Assembly: GCA_003640385.1 (NCBI GenBank)
Contig: RCAB01000548.1
Span: 1 to 39,573 of the forward strand
DNA: 39,573 nucleotides
Reading direction: 5' to 3'
From: Setaria digitata
Taxonomy: Eukaryota > Nematoda > Chromadorea > Rhabditida > Setariidae
Shown: positions 12,041 to 39,573 of the stretch, one piece after another
How the letters are laid out: every line of letters starts with the position of its first letter
How positions within the stretch are numbered: the stretch's first letter is position 1
Position numbers and translations under genes: made by a program
The notes under the pieces: model-generated
Database searches by the model: none
Seen by the model: only the letters and a program-made list of their open reading frames with translations
Told to the model about the DNA's origin: nothing

Positions 12041-12140
12041 CGATTCCACGCAGCTCCTCTGGATTCCACGCGGCGCTCTTCGATTCCACGCGGCGCTCTT
12101 CGATTCCACGCAGCTCTTCTCGATTCCACGAGGCTCATCT
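12041..12140. repeat. 20-bp minisatellite, five units
   Basis: Five head-to-tail 20-bp units, each beginning CGATTCCACG (GGATTCCACG in unit 2), start at 12041, 12061, 12081, 12101 and 12121. Units 2 and 3 are almost identical. The array is GC-rich compared with its surroundings. A frame across it reads as repeats of DSTQL/IPRG, which I take as incidental. Confidence 0.95.
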
Positions 12141-13186
12141 CAGTTCCCACCAACTATGGGGAGGCATTCATACTTTTTCTTCACTCCTTAACATTTCCAT
12201 ATCAATGATTCGAAACATGCTTAGCAAGTACTACTTTTTTCACCATTCCGATGTTCACTGTTGTTTCATCCACCGATAGTGTGAGTTGATTTTGATGGAT
12301 TGTGTGATAGTACTCATAGGTACGTTGTACATATATATTAAGCTTGTATTGTCAGATGAATATCCAGTTAGTTTCAACGATTACATTTAAACACGAAAAA
12401 AGGTGAAATGTTTCGATGACTAGCACTGTTGGGATAGTTTTGAGCGGTCCGTGTGATACCAGGGAATGATGACTTTGTCCTTTTTTACATCGTTAGCCAA
12501 TCGTGGGGCTTCATAGCTCATAGTGACTGCTGGCCATCAACATATCCTAGCTCTTTTTTAGCTGAGTTTTGACAAATTTTTTTGAGATGTGTATTGATAA
12601 TGTCATCATGATATTCTCATAAAATTAATCTTTTTTATGTTTCATTAGGCTTAGGTCGAATTGATTAGTAGACTGGTTGCTATCAAGAAAAGCTTGCCAA
12701 ATCTTTCTTAATTTTTCTGCTTATATAAATTAATTCACGGAGTTCGACAAATGGGAGAGGAAAGGAGAAAAATTATGCCCAATTTCTAGAATTGTAATGG
12801 AATACTGAAATGACTTGATTCCCGAACTCATCGCATTGTACAAATACTGCTTTGGATGTATAGAACAATCGGTAACCCAACCTAAAAGGCTCTAATAATA
12901 AATCTGATTGCTAATAAAGAGGAAAAAATAAACAGTAAATTTTATAAAACTACTCTGTCTCCAAAACGACAATGATGATAGTAAATGACAAAAGTGATAA
13001 TTCTTTGATCTGATGTTGTTATCGATGATGATGATGATGGTGATAATGATAATGATGATGCAGTAAATCATCGATCGACAGGAGACAATAACTGGTTTTT
13101 CTGTGAAAATAAGGCCAACAAGTGGATGTTATCGTGTGAGGTCGGGAGAACGTAGAATTTATAAAATTGAAAATGTACGCTGTCTC
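12141..13186. other. Intergenic, simple repeats only
   Basis: No supported gene. There is a GATGAT/GATAAT simple repeat near 13022-13060. A frame beginning at 13103 contains no recognisable domain and runs into the duplicated block. Confidence 0.45.
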
Positions 13187-13375
13187 TCTTCAAGTACGCA
13201 TACGTACTTATCGGCGTTACACAGTGTTGTTATTATTGTTATACGCGGAATAAATAAGCATTTGCGAAGTGAAATTCATCTAATTTTTATTTTCCATCGT
13301 TTTGTTTGTTAAGTTATCTAAATCCATAGAATTAAACTAGTAGAAAAAGTAAATTTGGCTTCTTTTTTTTTTTTC
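13187..13375. repeat. 189-bp block, first copy, ends at an N
   Basis: Identical by eye to 13377-13565, with only the single N at 13376 between them. The repeat end coincides exactly with the N, so this is probably two overlapping contig ends joined without merging rather than a biological tandem duplication. Confidence 0.9.
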
Positions 13376-13376
13376 N

Positions 13377-13565
13377 TCTTCAAGTACGCATACGTACTTA
13401 TCGGCGTTACACAGTGTTGTTATTATTGTTATACGCGGAATAAATAAGCATTTGCGAAGTGAAATTCATCTAATTTTTATTTTCCATCGTTTTGTTTGTT
13501 AAGTTATCTAAATCCATAGAATTAAACTAGTAGAAAAAGTAAATTTGGCTTCTTTTTTTTTTTTC
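13377..13565. repeat. 189-bp block, second copy
   Basis: Second identical copy, beginning straight after the N. Sequence then continues uniquely from 13566, as expected if a contig started here. Confidence 0.9.
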
Positions 13566-15283
13566 TCTCAAGTAGCGTTGGATTTCATTTTGATCGTGTA
13601 TTTGATTACCGTTCTCTTCTTGTTGCATTTCCTTATCTTCTTTATCATCATCAACATCTTTGCTTTCATTTTCAAACATTCTCAAATTTTTCTTTCTTTC
13701 ATTTACTTCCCTTCTAACACTTATCGCATCCATTCGCCTAATGCGTATTATTCGTACTGATACATTTGTCTATCACGTATTATCCACAGCTATTAGGTAT
13801 TTATCTTATCTGTTACTATTAATCATATCACTTTTGTTTAATACGTATTACCCAAGTTCACTGATTTATCACGTACTATTTGCATACGTATGTCTTTTAC
13901 GCATTTATTACATTTACCAATTGCATTCTTTCCTTCGTTCATCCTTTTTATCCATTCAATATTTGTGCTAAGAACGATGCCGTAAATTTCTTCATTTTTT
14001 TTTTTTTTTTTTTTTTTTAAACCTTTTAATTGATGATGATCGCTTCAGGAAGGATGTCTTCCTTCTTTTTTTTTTTTTGTCATTTCTTTCATTCAGTATG
14101 AAAAAATTGATTTGAAGAACAGTTTCTTCACCGCTTGGTTCGACGAACCTCTCAAAAATTTACTTTAAGAGAATGTTGGCAAAATGTGATTCATATATGA
14201 CATGTTCTTAATATGTTGCAATACGCAAAATCACTTTATTCAAATTTAAAAGTAACTTTTTGAAATTTTTACATTTCCAAACATTTCTTCAATTTATTCA
14301 TTAATCAACTTTTGATGGAAACGAGAAATTAATGAATGAATGATTAAAAGATTTTGAGGTTCGTCGTAAATATTATAGTAATGATGAATCCAAATTGTCA
14401 TCACTTCTTCACAAAATTCTCCATTTTCATTGCTTTGCTAGATAAAATCCTGGCCAAAAACAAAAAAAAAAAAATTTTCCATTGTATGATTACGCTGTTC
14501 TATACGTTCTCTGCATTCTGTTTTTTTTTTTTTTCGGGCTAGTATTTGCTAAATTGAATTAAACTTTGTCCAATTTTTTTCTCTTAACTAGTGGAATATT
14601 TTCTGTATGACTTTTTTCTATCTTTCATTTTTTTTTTTTTTTTTCACTGACACCTGTAATTTTTTTTTCTGATTTAAACAAAAATTAATGTATTTTTTCT
14701 CACTTTTATAAATGCAAAAATGAATTTTCATTGTATTCATTTCTAGTAGTTACAATAGTAATAATAAAATTAGAAAAATCACAAATTTTCCCTTTTTCTC
14801 TTTTTATTCAAAGTGAATAAATTTCTTTTCTTTTTCCAAAAAATAAAATAATACAATACATTCATTTATCGCTTAAATTTCTCTTCATTTTAAAATATTC
14901 ACATGAAAGATTCATTTGATCATTAATAGTGGAGACATTGTGGTAAGATTATCACCTATTGCTATTCATTTATCATTTATTCCTTCAAGCAATCCAATTT
15001 AACTCCATCTATTACTTTTAATATTTATTATTTACTTTGTTATTATTGCTCTTAATCGTAATCATTATTACTATTAATTGCTGTTAATACTATTATTATA
15101 ATATTCATATTAAATCAACTACTTTAGCAATTACGAAACTTTTGTTAATTACAGATGATTTCCTCCATACCGACTTCCTTTTTTGAACAGCAATAAATTC
15201 ACAATACGCTTATCAATGACCCATTTTAATTTTCGACGCTCTCTCAGTTGAAGTAATATTGTTCTCTTTAATTTTTTCTTTCT

Positions 15284-15320
<37 letters not shown>

Positions 15321-15529
15321 TTTCTCTTTCGATACCTATACAAATAGAACCTCAAAAATTGTAGTCTATGAAGAAGAATACAATCATGCTGATTATTCCG
15401 TTTACTTAAAATATCAGCTTCCAAGATAAAATCATGTTAAAGTGCTATTGTGATAAATAGAAAAGTTCAATTTTAACTTGGATATAGTTTCGGCAGCCAT
15501 TTAGCAGCCTCAGTTTAACACAGAAGGCA

Positions 15530-15561
<32 letters not shown>

Positions 15562-18500
15562 ACAGTAGCTACTCCGGGAGCCTTACGCCTAAAATTATAA
15601 TTTGGTCCTGGAGAATGCACCAAATCATATTTGTTTTTTTTTTTTTTTTTTTTCATTTTCAAATGAGAAGCTATCATATTTCATGGAGATTTTCTTTTTT
15701 TCCCCTTTATTATGCGGAATTAAAAAAAACAAAAAAAAAAAAAAAAATCGCTGCATCTGAGCCAGAAGCTTAATGAAGCTCATTTATAATTGCTTCAAAG
15801 TATACATGGGTGAAGAACCTAATTTAGTTATAATTTTATTATTTCAGTAACAACTTCACCATCAAGTCTTACAACAACAAATTGTTGTTATTAATTGTTA
15901 CTAGTAAAAGTTACTAATTATTTTAATTGCTGCTACTTGTTATGAACCATTATCAATGATATTACTATTATTTTAGTACTCCATCTTGATGTGCCGTATC
16001 GTTTATCAAAATGTCAATTAAAATTTATATATCAAAGCCTTAAAGAAAAAAATTAAATAGTAAATTTGAAAAAAAATTAATTTTTTTTATTCGTGATATT
16101 TTTAAACAAAGAAATTACCAGAGGAATTCTTGGTAATTAAAAAAAAAGAAAGGAAACACTGCAGTTGTTCATTTTTAATTTTTTTTTTTCTACTTTTTTT
16201 ATTTTTTGTAGGAAATTGAAGATTTTTTTTAATTAATATTAAAACGATAATATTACATCTACTGGTCTCAAGGTATTTTTGCTTGTATAAAATTTAGGAC
16301 AATAATTCATTATTATTGGTAGAGTAATGAGAAATTATGAAACTTTTTTTTTTTGTCACATTTCATTTTTTCATCACAGACACAAATTAGGTCGCTTTAA
16401 TGCGATGACCATATACATACATCGAAATTGAACAAATCATTTATTTATTTTATTTCGTTAAATGATGGATAATCGACAATCTATATCTTTCTTCTTCATT
16501 CATTTCATTTTGGTGCCAAAAAAAAAAAAAAAAGTTCGAAAACTACAAATTTCAGGTATTAAATCAATTTCACTATTTTATTTGTTTGTTTTTTCTTTTG
16601 TTTGATAAAAAACTACAAAAAATAAGAAATATTTTAAAACTGTTTAAAGAAGGATAGAATGTTATATTGTGATATGATATGATGTGATGAGATAGCTAAC
16701 TAGAACCTAGTCAGATCGTTCAAAACTCGATCAGTCTATTTGCATTGATTTTAAACTAATTAATGCTGTTATTCTGACATGCTTCTTCTTTCTCATCCAT
16801 TCATCCACCTCTTCTTTCATATCCAGTCCAATGCCATACTTCTTTTCTGCTAACAGCAATTTTATCATATCGTTATTTATACTTTTAATCATTTTTATCA
16901 TATCGTTATTATACTTTTAATCAATTTAATCATTTGTTCATTTATATTCACTCAGTTATTCATTCATTTATTTGCTAATTCAGATGTCTCACTGCTTAGT
17001 ACAAATGAAATGTAAGTAAAGACAGAAATAAAATCGACATGTTATTGCTTATTATGCAAGCAATTTTTCTTTCTTTTTTTTTTTAAATCCTTTCTTTATC
17101 TCTATTTTTATCAGCTGATCAGTTTCTTCTCTTTTTTTTTCCCCTGTCTTGTTATCTTAACTCACTACCTCGTCTTATTTTACATTTCAAATAAATTAAA
17201 TAATTCTGATTATTAAGTCATTGATGAGAGAATAGCAATTGTAGTAGTAAATTAGTTTGTTATAGATTATTGTGCTATGTTTCATTTTTTAATTTCTCTT
17301 TAACTTTTAACATTTAAACTGTAAAAATATGAAATATTTGTTATCATAATATGATTGATTTTCCAATTTTTTATTTTAAATTTTTATATTTTTGCTCATC
17401 AAATTTTTTTAATTTGAAAGTCATCGAAATAGCACTAGTAGCGACCATTATTTATTTACGATTTCTTCATTATTCAAATGGTACTGATATGATGAATTAA
17501 TTGTACGATCTGCATCAGTTTTGGTAGGGGAAAGTTTTGTTAGGTTCTGTTAATCGGTACCTGAAGAACCTGAAAAAAAAAAAAAAAAAAAAAACTGTAT
17601 AACCGCAAGTTTTATCGTTTTCCTNGATGAGTAGATGAACTAATGATAAGTAATCGAAGAGGAAATGCTACATCACCTTAAAACTTTTATACACTTCGTT
17701 TTAGCACCATATATGTCACATTCAAAATTTTAAATGTCCTTTAATTTGGCTATTTTATCTTCTGAAATTATCATCATTACAATCCTCACTTTTGTCTATC
17801 ATTTATCCATACAAAACAACACTTAATTCAAGATCAAACAGAAGTTTCATCGCTTTCCTACCAGTACATAAGCTGCATGTCAAGTATGATTTGCTGGAAA
17901 GAAAAATACTAACTGAAAAAGAAAAAAAAAAAAATAAGGCATCAGTTTAGAATTAATGACATTAATTTATTTTAGGAATCCATTAATTTAAGCCTTCTTC
18001 CAAAATTAAGAGCCAACTGGATCGTCTTATTCCAAAAAATAAAAATAAGTAAGTAAAAGCCAAGTAGGAGGAAGTCGTGATATCGTTTGAAATGTACGAT
18101 AGACCTACAAATGCACTATGAAATAGTAATATTAATAAATAAAATAATTATATTATAAATATTAATATAGAATTCTTTTTTTTTTTCTGCAAATTCTGAT
18201 GCCTGCACGGATAACTATGAAATTTGGGCTATAAAATGTAAGAGAAGTCTGAAAGTAAGTTTGAGCGGCTCATTGCGAGTAAAAGTCAGATTTGATGTCT
18301 TTTTTTTTGTATAAATAAAAAATATATATATTTTTTGAATATATATGTAATCTGTAAGTCAAATTTATTACCTAAATTAGCTAATTGTTGTTGCATTTTC
18401 AAGTATAGTTCTAATTGAAATTAAAAAATAAAGTAGTTTGAAAGTGATTGTTGACAATTAGTAATTGTTCATATTTCTGCTATCTTTTATCATAGTTTAT

Positions 18501-20035
18501 TTTCGATTTTTTTCTTTAGGCTTTATTGATGCAAGGTAATTTTTATCAGTAATAAAAAAGTAATCATTTCCATTCTTACAAAATGACAAACAAAAAGAAA
18601 AAAAAAAATGATTCAAAAAAAAAAAATGACGTAAAACTGTCAAAGATTGAATTTCTTCAAAAACTGTGATAACAATAATTGATAGCGATAACAGGCTCTG
18701 ATCAAAAGATCGATATACCACTTAACGGATTCAAAAGCTAGATTGTTATAATTATCGTCCCTTTGTCACTGTCACGGTATTTTATGATTAAAATAGAGGA
18801 AGATAAATTATTAATGTGTTATGCGGTCTTACTTAGACAGATAGATTGAAGTGAAAGCATTTCCCAATGGAATATAGCATGAAACAATCCAGACATTATT
18901 GATTTAAAATTTACTTTTTTTTTTTTTTTTTTTTTTATTGACGTGATTTACGTGTTCACTTTTTTTTTTTTTTTTTCAGCTTTATATTAATGATGGTATA
19001 GCAAATTTTGATTTAATTATTTACTCAAATTATGAAGCTCTGTGGAGAATACTTAAAAAAAAAAAAAAAAAAAAGTCAGATCTTGTTATAATCAAGTTAA
19101 AACAGGACATTTTCTCTAAGCAAAGTAAATTTCGATGATTCCTTTTTTGCAGAGTGAGAGAGAGGGGAAAAAGAAAAAAAAAAAGAGGACCGGTTTTTCT
19201 CAGATGACATGGTGACATGGGAAAATTTCCCAGGTAGAGAGCATCCATCTACTAATCCAATGTTTAGTTCTAGAGTTATCAGTTCATAGATTTTGAAAAA
19301 AAAAAAAAAAAGAATCAAATCATTTCCTTTTTTCTTCTTTCTTTCATTTTAAGATATTTTTAAAAAAAATATTTCTTTTTTTTTTTCCCCCCTTTCACTT
19401 TCTTTTTCTCTTTCTTTAGTATAAATGAAATCAAATTAACCTGCCAATATGTTTATTGAAGTTTTTCCTACCTTATCTTACATTTATACTCTTTTTCGTT
19501 TTTTTTTTCATTTAAACAGTTCCTATTGGCATATCGTTTTCTATATTTTTTTTTTTCTTTCTGTGCTGTGTAATTTCATCGATCGTTTCGCAAAAATTTC
19601 AATCCTTCTCTACTAAAATTCTTCTTTTCCCCAATCAACTGTTCCATTTGAATAATAATATTTAGTGGCCTCCATTTTTTCTTTTTTTTTTTTTTTGGGC
19701 TGTATTTTAGGATGTTTTAGAATGAAGGCATTTTGCTTCCTCTAAACATCTTAAAACTTGGGAAAAAAAGAAGGAAAATTTTTAGTTTTTTTTTTTTAAA
19801 TTAAAAGTTTACATTTCTTTCTTTTTTTTTTTTTTTTTTCTTTCAAATTATCTTCCCATTACTGTTATTGTCTGGAGAATCTGTAGAGTGCAATTAATTA
19901 TTCAAATAACCGAATAGTTATAGTTAAAATACCCATTAATGGCAGTTGTTATTCATATATGAATTGCTATAGTTGATATAATAACTGGGTAGAGATAGAT
20001 TATGCGTGTGAGCTGAATTATTAAGTGGCCAAGTT
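13566..20035. other. 6.5-kb AT-rich intergenic stretch
   Basis: No gene supported. It is full of T runs of 12 or more bases on + (for example 13997-14018, 15538-15560, 18916-18937). There is a short CT run at 15290-15316, and a 33-bp-period tandem pair at 16861-16923 built on TTTATCATATCGTTA. An N sits at 17625. The T-rich small frames (poly-Phe) are artefacts of composition. It may contain dapk-1 regulatory sequence or undetected 5' UTR exons. Confidence 0.5.
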
Positions 20036-20126
20036 ATGTCTACTCGTATCATTCACGCTGTTCACGTACGAGTTCATACGATCAATGATTTGAATGGCCA
20101 AGCGATGATGATTGCTCAGTATACTG
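20036..20126 (+). CDS. Weak candidate exon A, unidentified
   Basis: An ATG opens 30 codons (MSTRIIHAVHVRVHTINDLN, then GQAMMIAQYT) and ends at a good donor, G|GTATGT, in phase 1. Local GC is higher than the flanks. It joins in phase with exon B at 21340 to give YTGYQTVP. That loosely resembles the TG-x-x-TVP stretch of glutaredoxins, but no CxxC exon was found and the spacing before it is shorter than usual, so I do not assign a function. It could also be chance or an upstream exon of dapk-1. Confidence 0.25.
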
Positions 20127-21339
20127 GTATGTAAATTGTTCATCTTTTAATCACAAAATGTAATCTTTAACAGCATATGATATGCAATAGTTTGCTTTCC
20201 TTATCACCGATGTTTAGCTTCTTGAATTTTTGCTTTACAGAAGTCAAAAGATTTTTCTACTTTTCATGCTATTTTATTTTGTTCACTTTCACCCTTACAC
20301 TTTTTTTTTTTTTTTTTTTTCCTCGAAAATTTCAAAACCACTAGAGACATAGGTAGGAAAGGAAAGCAAGCATTCATTATAAACTATCAATTGCTGATTT
20401 CATCCCTTCTGTATGGCATTCCTTTTTATTTTTACTTTTTTTTTTTTTTTTTTTTTCATTGTTTTGAATTGAACTAAAACTTTCCATCAAATTTTACTAA
20501 TTTGATTACGTTTAATATTTATTGAAAGTTTATTATTCGATGATGATTTATTTTTAAAATAAAGAATGAAATTATTTCATAAGTTTATAAGGAATGAATG
20601 TTACATACTGATTGATTAGATATTATTGTTGTTATTCATTTTCCACTGATAGAGAAGTACACTTTTCAGTTCTTCATCACTATTTAACTCAACTAGTTTC
20701 TCCTCTTCCAATGTTGTTTACGCTAAATTTTGTTGTCATCCATGCTGCAAACATGTCATATATCCTTATAAATTCACCTGTATGTAGCTATGGTTAAAAG
20801 GTTAAAAGTGCTATGAAAATGGTCTATTTCTATTTTTACTTAACGTGTGTACGTGTAGTGCGTAAACTTGAGCGATCATTGCTAATATATGTAGCAATTA
20901 TCTTTTATGATAGCAATATCATATCATATTTTATATGTCGTAGAATATGATTTGAGTGCATAAAGCATGTTCTAGAATAAAAACCTGGCAATTGCTATAA
21001 TATTGGTACCTACTAGATCTTCACAAGTTTATTTATCTTTCTTCTGTTTATCAATATTTCTGTGATTAAATGATTTTTCTCTGATGAATCGTTCAATATT
21101 CTGATTGGACACAGTTGGTTTAATCGATCTGTTAAGTGATTTACACATTAATTGGCAGAAGTGATGAGAGTCATCTAATGAATCATTTGAATTGCTAGTA
21201 GGATCAGTTTGCTGTTATCATTTCAATCACCATCATTGATAATACCGGTATCATTTATATCAGTTTCTTTACTTCTCTTTAGAGATATGCATCATTTCAT
21301 TCTTCTACCTTTATAAATGCTCATTAGTTTTTGTTACAG

Positions 21340-21405
21340 GTTATCAAACTGTACCATTGGTGATATCGGTACATATTTTCTGTCGCGAAGATAATTATTT
21401 GGCAG
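21340..21405 (+). CDS. Weak candidate exon B, unidentified
   Basis: It starts after a strong acceptor (TTTTTGTTACAG) in the phase that exon A requires and encodes YQTVPLVISVHIFCREDNYL. It ends at donor G|GTGTAA, phase 1. Reading on past the donor gives a longer frame with no recognisable domain. Support is splice phase and composition only. Confidence 0.25.
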
Positions 21406-22676
21406 GTGTAAGGGTTGTGAAGCACGGTGACATCTTTGTCCCTTTCTGCTGGGGTAGCAAGTTTAAATTGTCATTTCATCTATTAGTGCTCCACCTTTTG
21501 CACCCACATTCCTCACCTATCCCATGTGATCGTCGATCGCACCTCAGCTTGCCTAATAAAGTAGTTCATCGTACCTGCACGAGGTCAAGTAATTTCATGC
21601 ACCTCATGTATCCATTTCACTTACTGTATCTCATGTAATTCACTCATTTCAATTCATTTCATTTTCTGTACCTCACCTTACCTCATCCTCATAATGTCTT
21701 ACGTAGCGGATCTCGTACCATAGATTCATTACACGTACTTAATATTAGCTTGCTTTATTGAAGCATGAATAATTGAAATTAGTCTTTTGCTAGAGGAGAT
21801 TGGCCGTTCGCTATTCACGTGTCACACGTATTTTCGAATTTATGAAAGTTGAAGTATTTTTTAATTTTTCGTGTTCTTTCACATACCATCTATTAACTTT
21901 CATGCATTTTTTTCTTTTTTGAAATGTAGATTTTATATGCAATTCTTCGCATTTTAAATTAGAAAAAAAAAAGCCTAATTGTTGTTTGAACTTTAACCTT
22001 CATTATCATTCGTAATTTCCGAATTAAGTGTATATGTACAAATACTATTTGTTATCATGTATTATTCATTAAATAACTGATTGAAACATAAATTATTTGC
22101 CTAAATCAAATCTTATTTTATCACTAAATTTTATTAGATATTACTTTTTTACTAGAAGTGTTAATTTTTGATTGGAAAATTTTATTGAATGAAATACGAA
22201 AAATTTAAATTTGATCATTGTTCGTTTTTTCTTTTAATTTGACGAAGTTCTGCTTCAAACAAAAAAAGCAAAACTCGTCTAAATTTTAAAATAAAACTTA
22301 TCCATGTGGAATCAATAATATGAATAATTTTCACTTTTACATCTAATTCATATGATCAAATTCAAACAATCTCTACATTTTTTCACATACCTCCATTTCG
22401 TTAAATCATATTTCCCCGGTAATTCCTACATACACTTTATATGTGTGAACAAAGATTCACTTAAATTACGACAATTTAAATTAGAGTACACTTATTATTT
22501 ATAAATTTTGCCATTGTATTCTAAGTTCTATCTTTGTTTTTGTTTGTTTGTTTTTTTTGTGGACATCATATATGCATTGTTTAATGATGCCTTCTAGTCT
22601 CTTTGTACGATGTGATAAGACCGAACAAATAATATAAGATCACTCAAAAATATATTTAATAATTTATCGGAATATT

Positions 22677-22895
22677 ATGGCAATTTATGAGGCATGTGAA
22701 AGGTTTATTATTGTAGCTAATCTGGTCAGAGGTCATTGCACCCATCAGATAGATTTGTGTGACAAGGACAGGTTATGTATGCTACTTCCATTAAGGTTAA
22801 CCGATCTTAATTTGAAGCACACAATGTTGAATATATCACAATCATCTGTGGATATCACTCATCCAGAAGTGCTAATTATATTATTGTCGTATAAA
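22677..22895 (+). CDS. Weak open block, unidentified
   Basis: An ATG-started frame of about 73 codons precedes the poly-T run and has balanced composition and cysteine-containing segments (CTHQIDLCDKDRLCML). An internal acceptor (TTATTGTAG ending 22711) would accept phase 1 from exon B in the same frame. No domain recognised; it may be a conserved non-coding or 5' UTR region. Confidence 0.2.
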
Positions 22896-23842
22896 AGATC
22901 TAATTTTTTTTCTCTTTTTTTTTTTTTTTTTTAATATTAAAAACTTCTCGAGTTTCATTGTCAGGGAAGGAAAAATATTTGTGTAAATCGATATTTATGA
23001 CAAAATTTCATTCGTTGGAGTAAATAGATAATGTAATTATTTGTCATAATTAGCGTGCATTTACATGAAATAAAAAATTTTAACACAATGCAGAACAAAA
23101 ACATCATTGAAATGGGAAATTTATTAATTTTATTCAGTCATTCTTTTTAGTTAAATATAAATTTGCAATGAAAATGGTATTTTAATAGAATCATTTGATC
23201 TAGTTTTTACTTATTCTGTTTTCTTTTTTTTTTTGTATATTGATACGTATAGCTTTTTTGATACTGCGTCTTTTCTTTTTAAATCTTGCTTATTAATTGG
23301 AAAAATATGTGGAATTTTCAGCTACAATGAGAAATTATTAACGATAGACCATTCCTTCAAACAAATCAGGTCACTGATCATACAGATGATAATTTACGGT
23401 CGTTATTTTACTGATGAAAATATTTTCAAATTATCGATAAGCTGCTCTTTTTTACGTCAGGGGGAAAAAATTATATACATATGCATGCCTTAAGGATGAG
23501 AAATTTTTTCCGGTAATTTCTTTTTTCTCTTTTATACATATTTTTATTTAGTCATTCATAAATTACGAAATTATTGATGAATAATTTAGTAATGGAAATA
23601 TTTGTAAGAGATTACTCAATAATTTGAATATTTGTAAAAGAATTACTCGATAACGTGAATAAATGACGTATTTTTTTATACGTTTACAATGTATAGCGTA
23701 TAATTTCTAGCAACTAGATAGTAATTGTAGCTAGCAAATGTTTGCCTCAAGTGTGGAAAGCACTATTATTTAAAGTTTTTATTTGTTTAAGTGTACAAAA
23801 TCGATGATAGTTTGGTAGGCATAAGACAGAAGGACGTTAGCT
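22896..23842 (+). promoter_or_regulatory. Upstream region of dapk-1
   Basis: Sequence immediately 5' of the kinase start codon. A possible splice-leader or 5' UTR acceptor (GGACGTTAG) ends two bases before the ATG at 23843. No recognisable promoter element; assigned by position. Confidence 0.35.

Positions 23843-39573
<15,731 letters not shown>

Noticed and set aside
11468..12191. Long His-Thr or Cys-Val rich frames and a DSTQL/IPRG repeat frame
   Set aside because: They arise from the GT array and 20-bp minisatellite, with no domain, no splice support and no start context.
14120..14160. GGTTCGACGAACC, at first sight like a tRNA T-arm
   Set aside because: It is a plain palindrome. No acceptor stem, anticodon arm or D-arm can be built around it.
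22896..22934. Poly-Phe end of the open frame before dapk-1
   Set aside because: A T homopolymer read as phenylalanine, not protein sequence.

Overview
The window looks like nuclear DNA of a nematode, most plausibly a spirurid or filarial worm. It is very AT-rich, and its short coding exons sit between GT..AG introns whose acceptors are the nematode type (TTTCAG or TTTTAG after T runs). The two complete or long genes are eukaryotic, and the dapk-1 homologue has the DAPK layout known from worms and vertebrates. The species cannot be fixed from sequence alone. There are no bacterial, viral or CRISPR features. Three single N positions (13376, 17625, 36311) mark contig joins or unresolved bases.

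Layout. (1) 1-3200 is a graveyard region. It holds a short candidate coding tail on + (about 300-614), two related C2H2 zinc-finger remnants arranged head to head (576-935 on -, 1600-2123 on +), and an inverted copy of the end of the next gene (2758-3199). (2) 3769-8984, +, is a complete 14-exon gene for a nucleolar MIF4G/MA3 protein of the NOM1/Sgd1 family. I reconstructed it as 734 codons with all exon phases consistent, and a poly(A) signal lies at 9338. (3) 9344-23842 is a gap of about 14.5 kb. It contains a cluster of tandem repeats at 10.5-12.2 kb: a pure CT tract of about 267 bp, a GT array with GGGCATG variants, and a five-unit 20-bp minisatellite. It also holds a 189-bp duplication around an N, long T runs, and a few weak candidate exons at 20.0-22.9 kb. 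(4) 23843 to the right edge, +, is the 5' half of a death-associated protein kinase gene. Thirteen exons encode a complete kinase domain, the Ca2+/calmodulin autoregulatory segment and six ankyrin repeats, 564 codons so far. The ROC-COR and death domains would lie beyond the window.

The most interesting points concern dapk-1 transcript architecture. Inside the 6.6-kb intron 12 there is a compositionally distinct island ending in an ATG-initiated 42-codon open segment with a good donor, in phase with the next ankyrin exon. A perfect X-box-like palindrome lies about 440 bp upstream. This would make a kinase-less, ankyrin-first isoform. In intron 8, a strong acceptor is followed by 16 in-phase codons, a stop, and an AATAAA just before the next exon. 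This would make a kinase-plus-autoregulatory, ankyrin-less isoform. Both are inferences from sequence and need RNA evidence. NOM1 (ribosome biogenesis) and DAPK (kinase signalling) have no obvious functional link; they are simply neighbours on the same strand.
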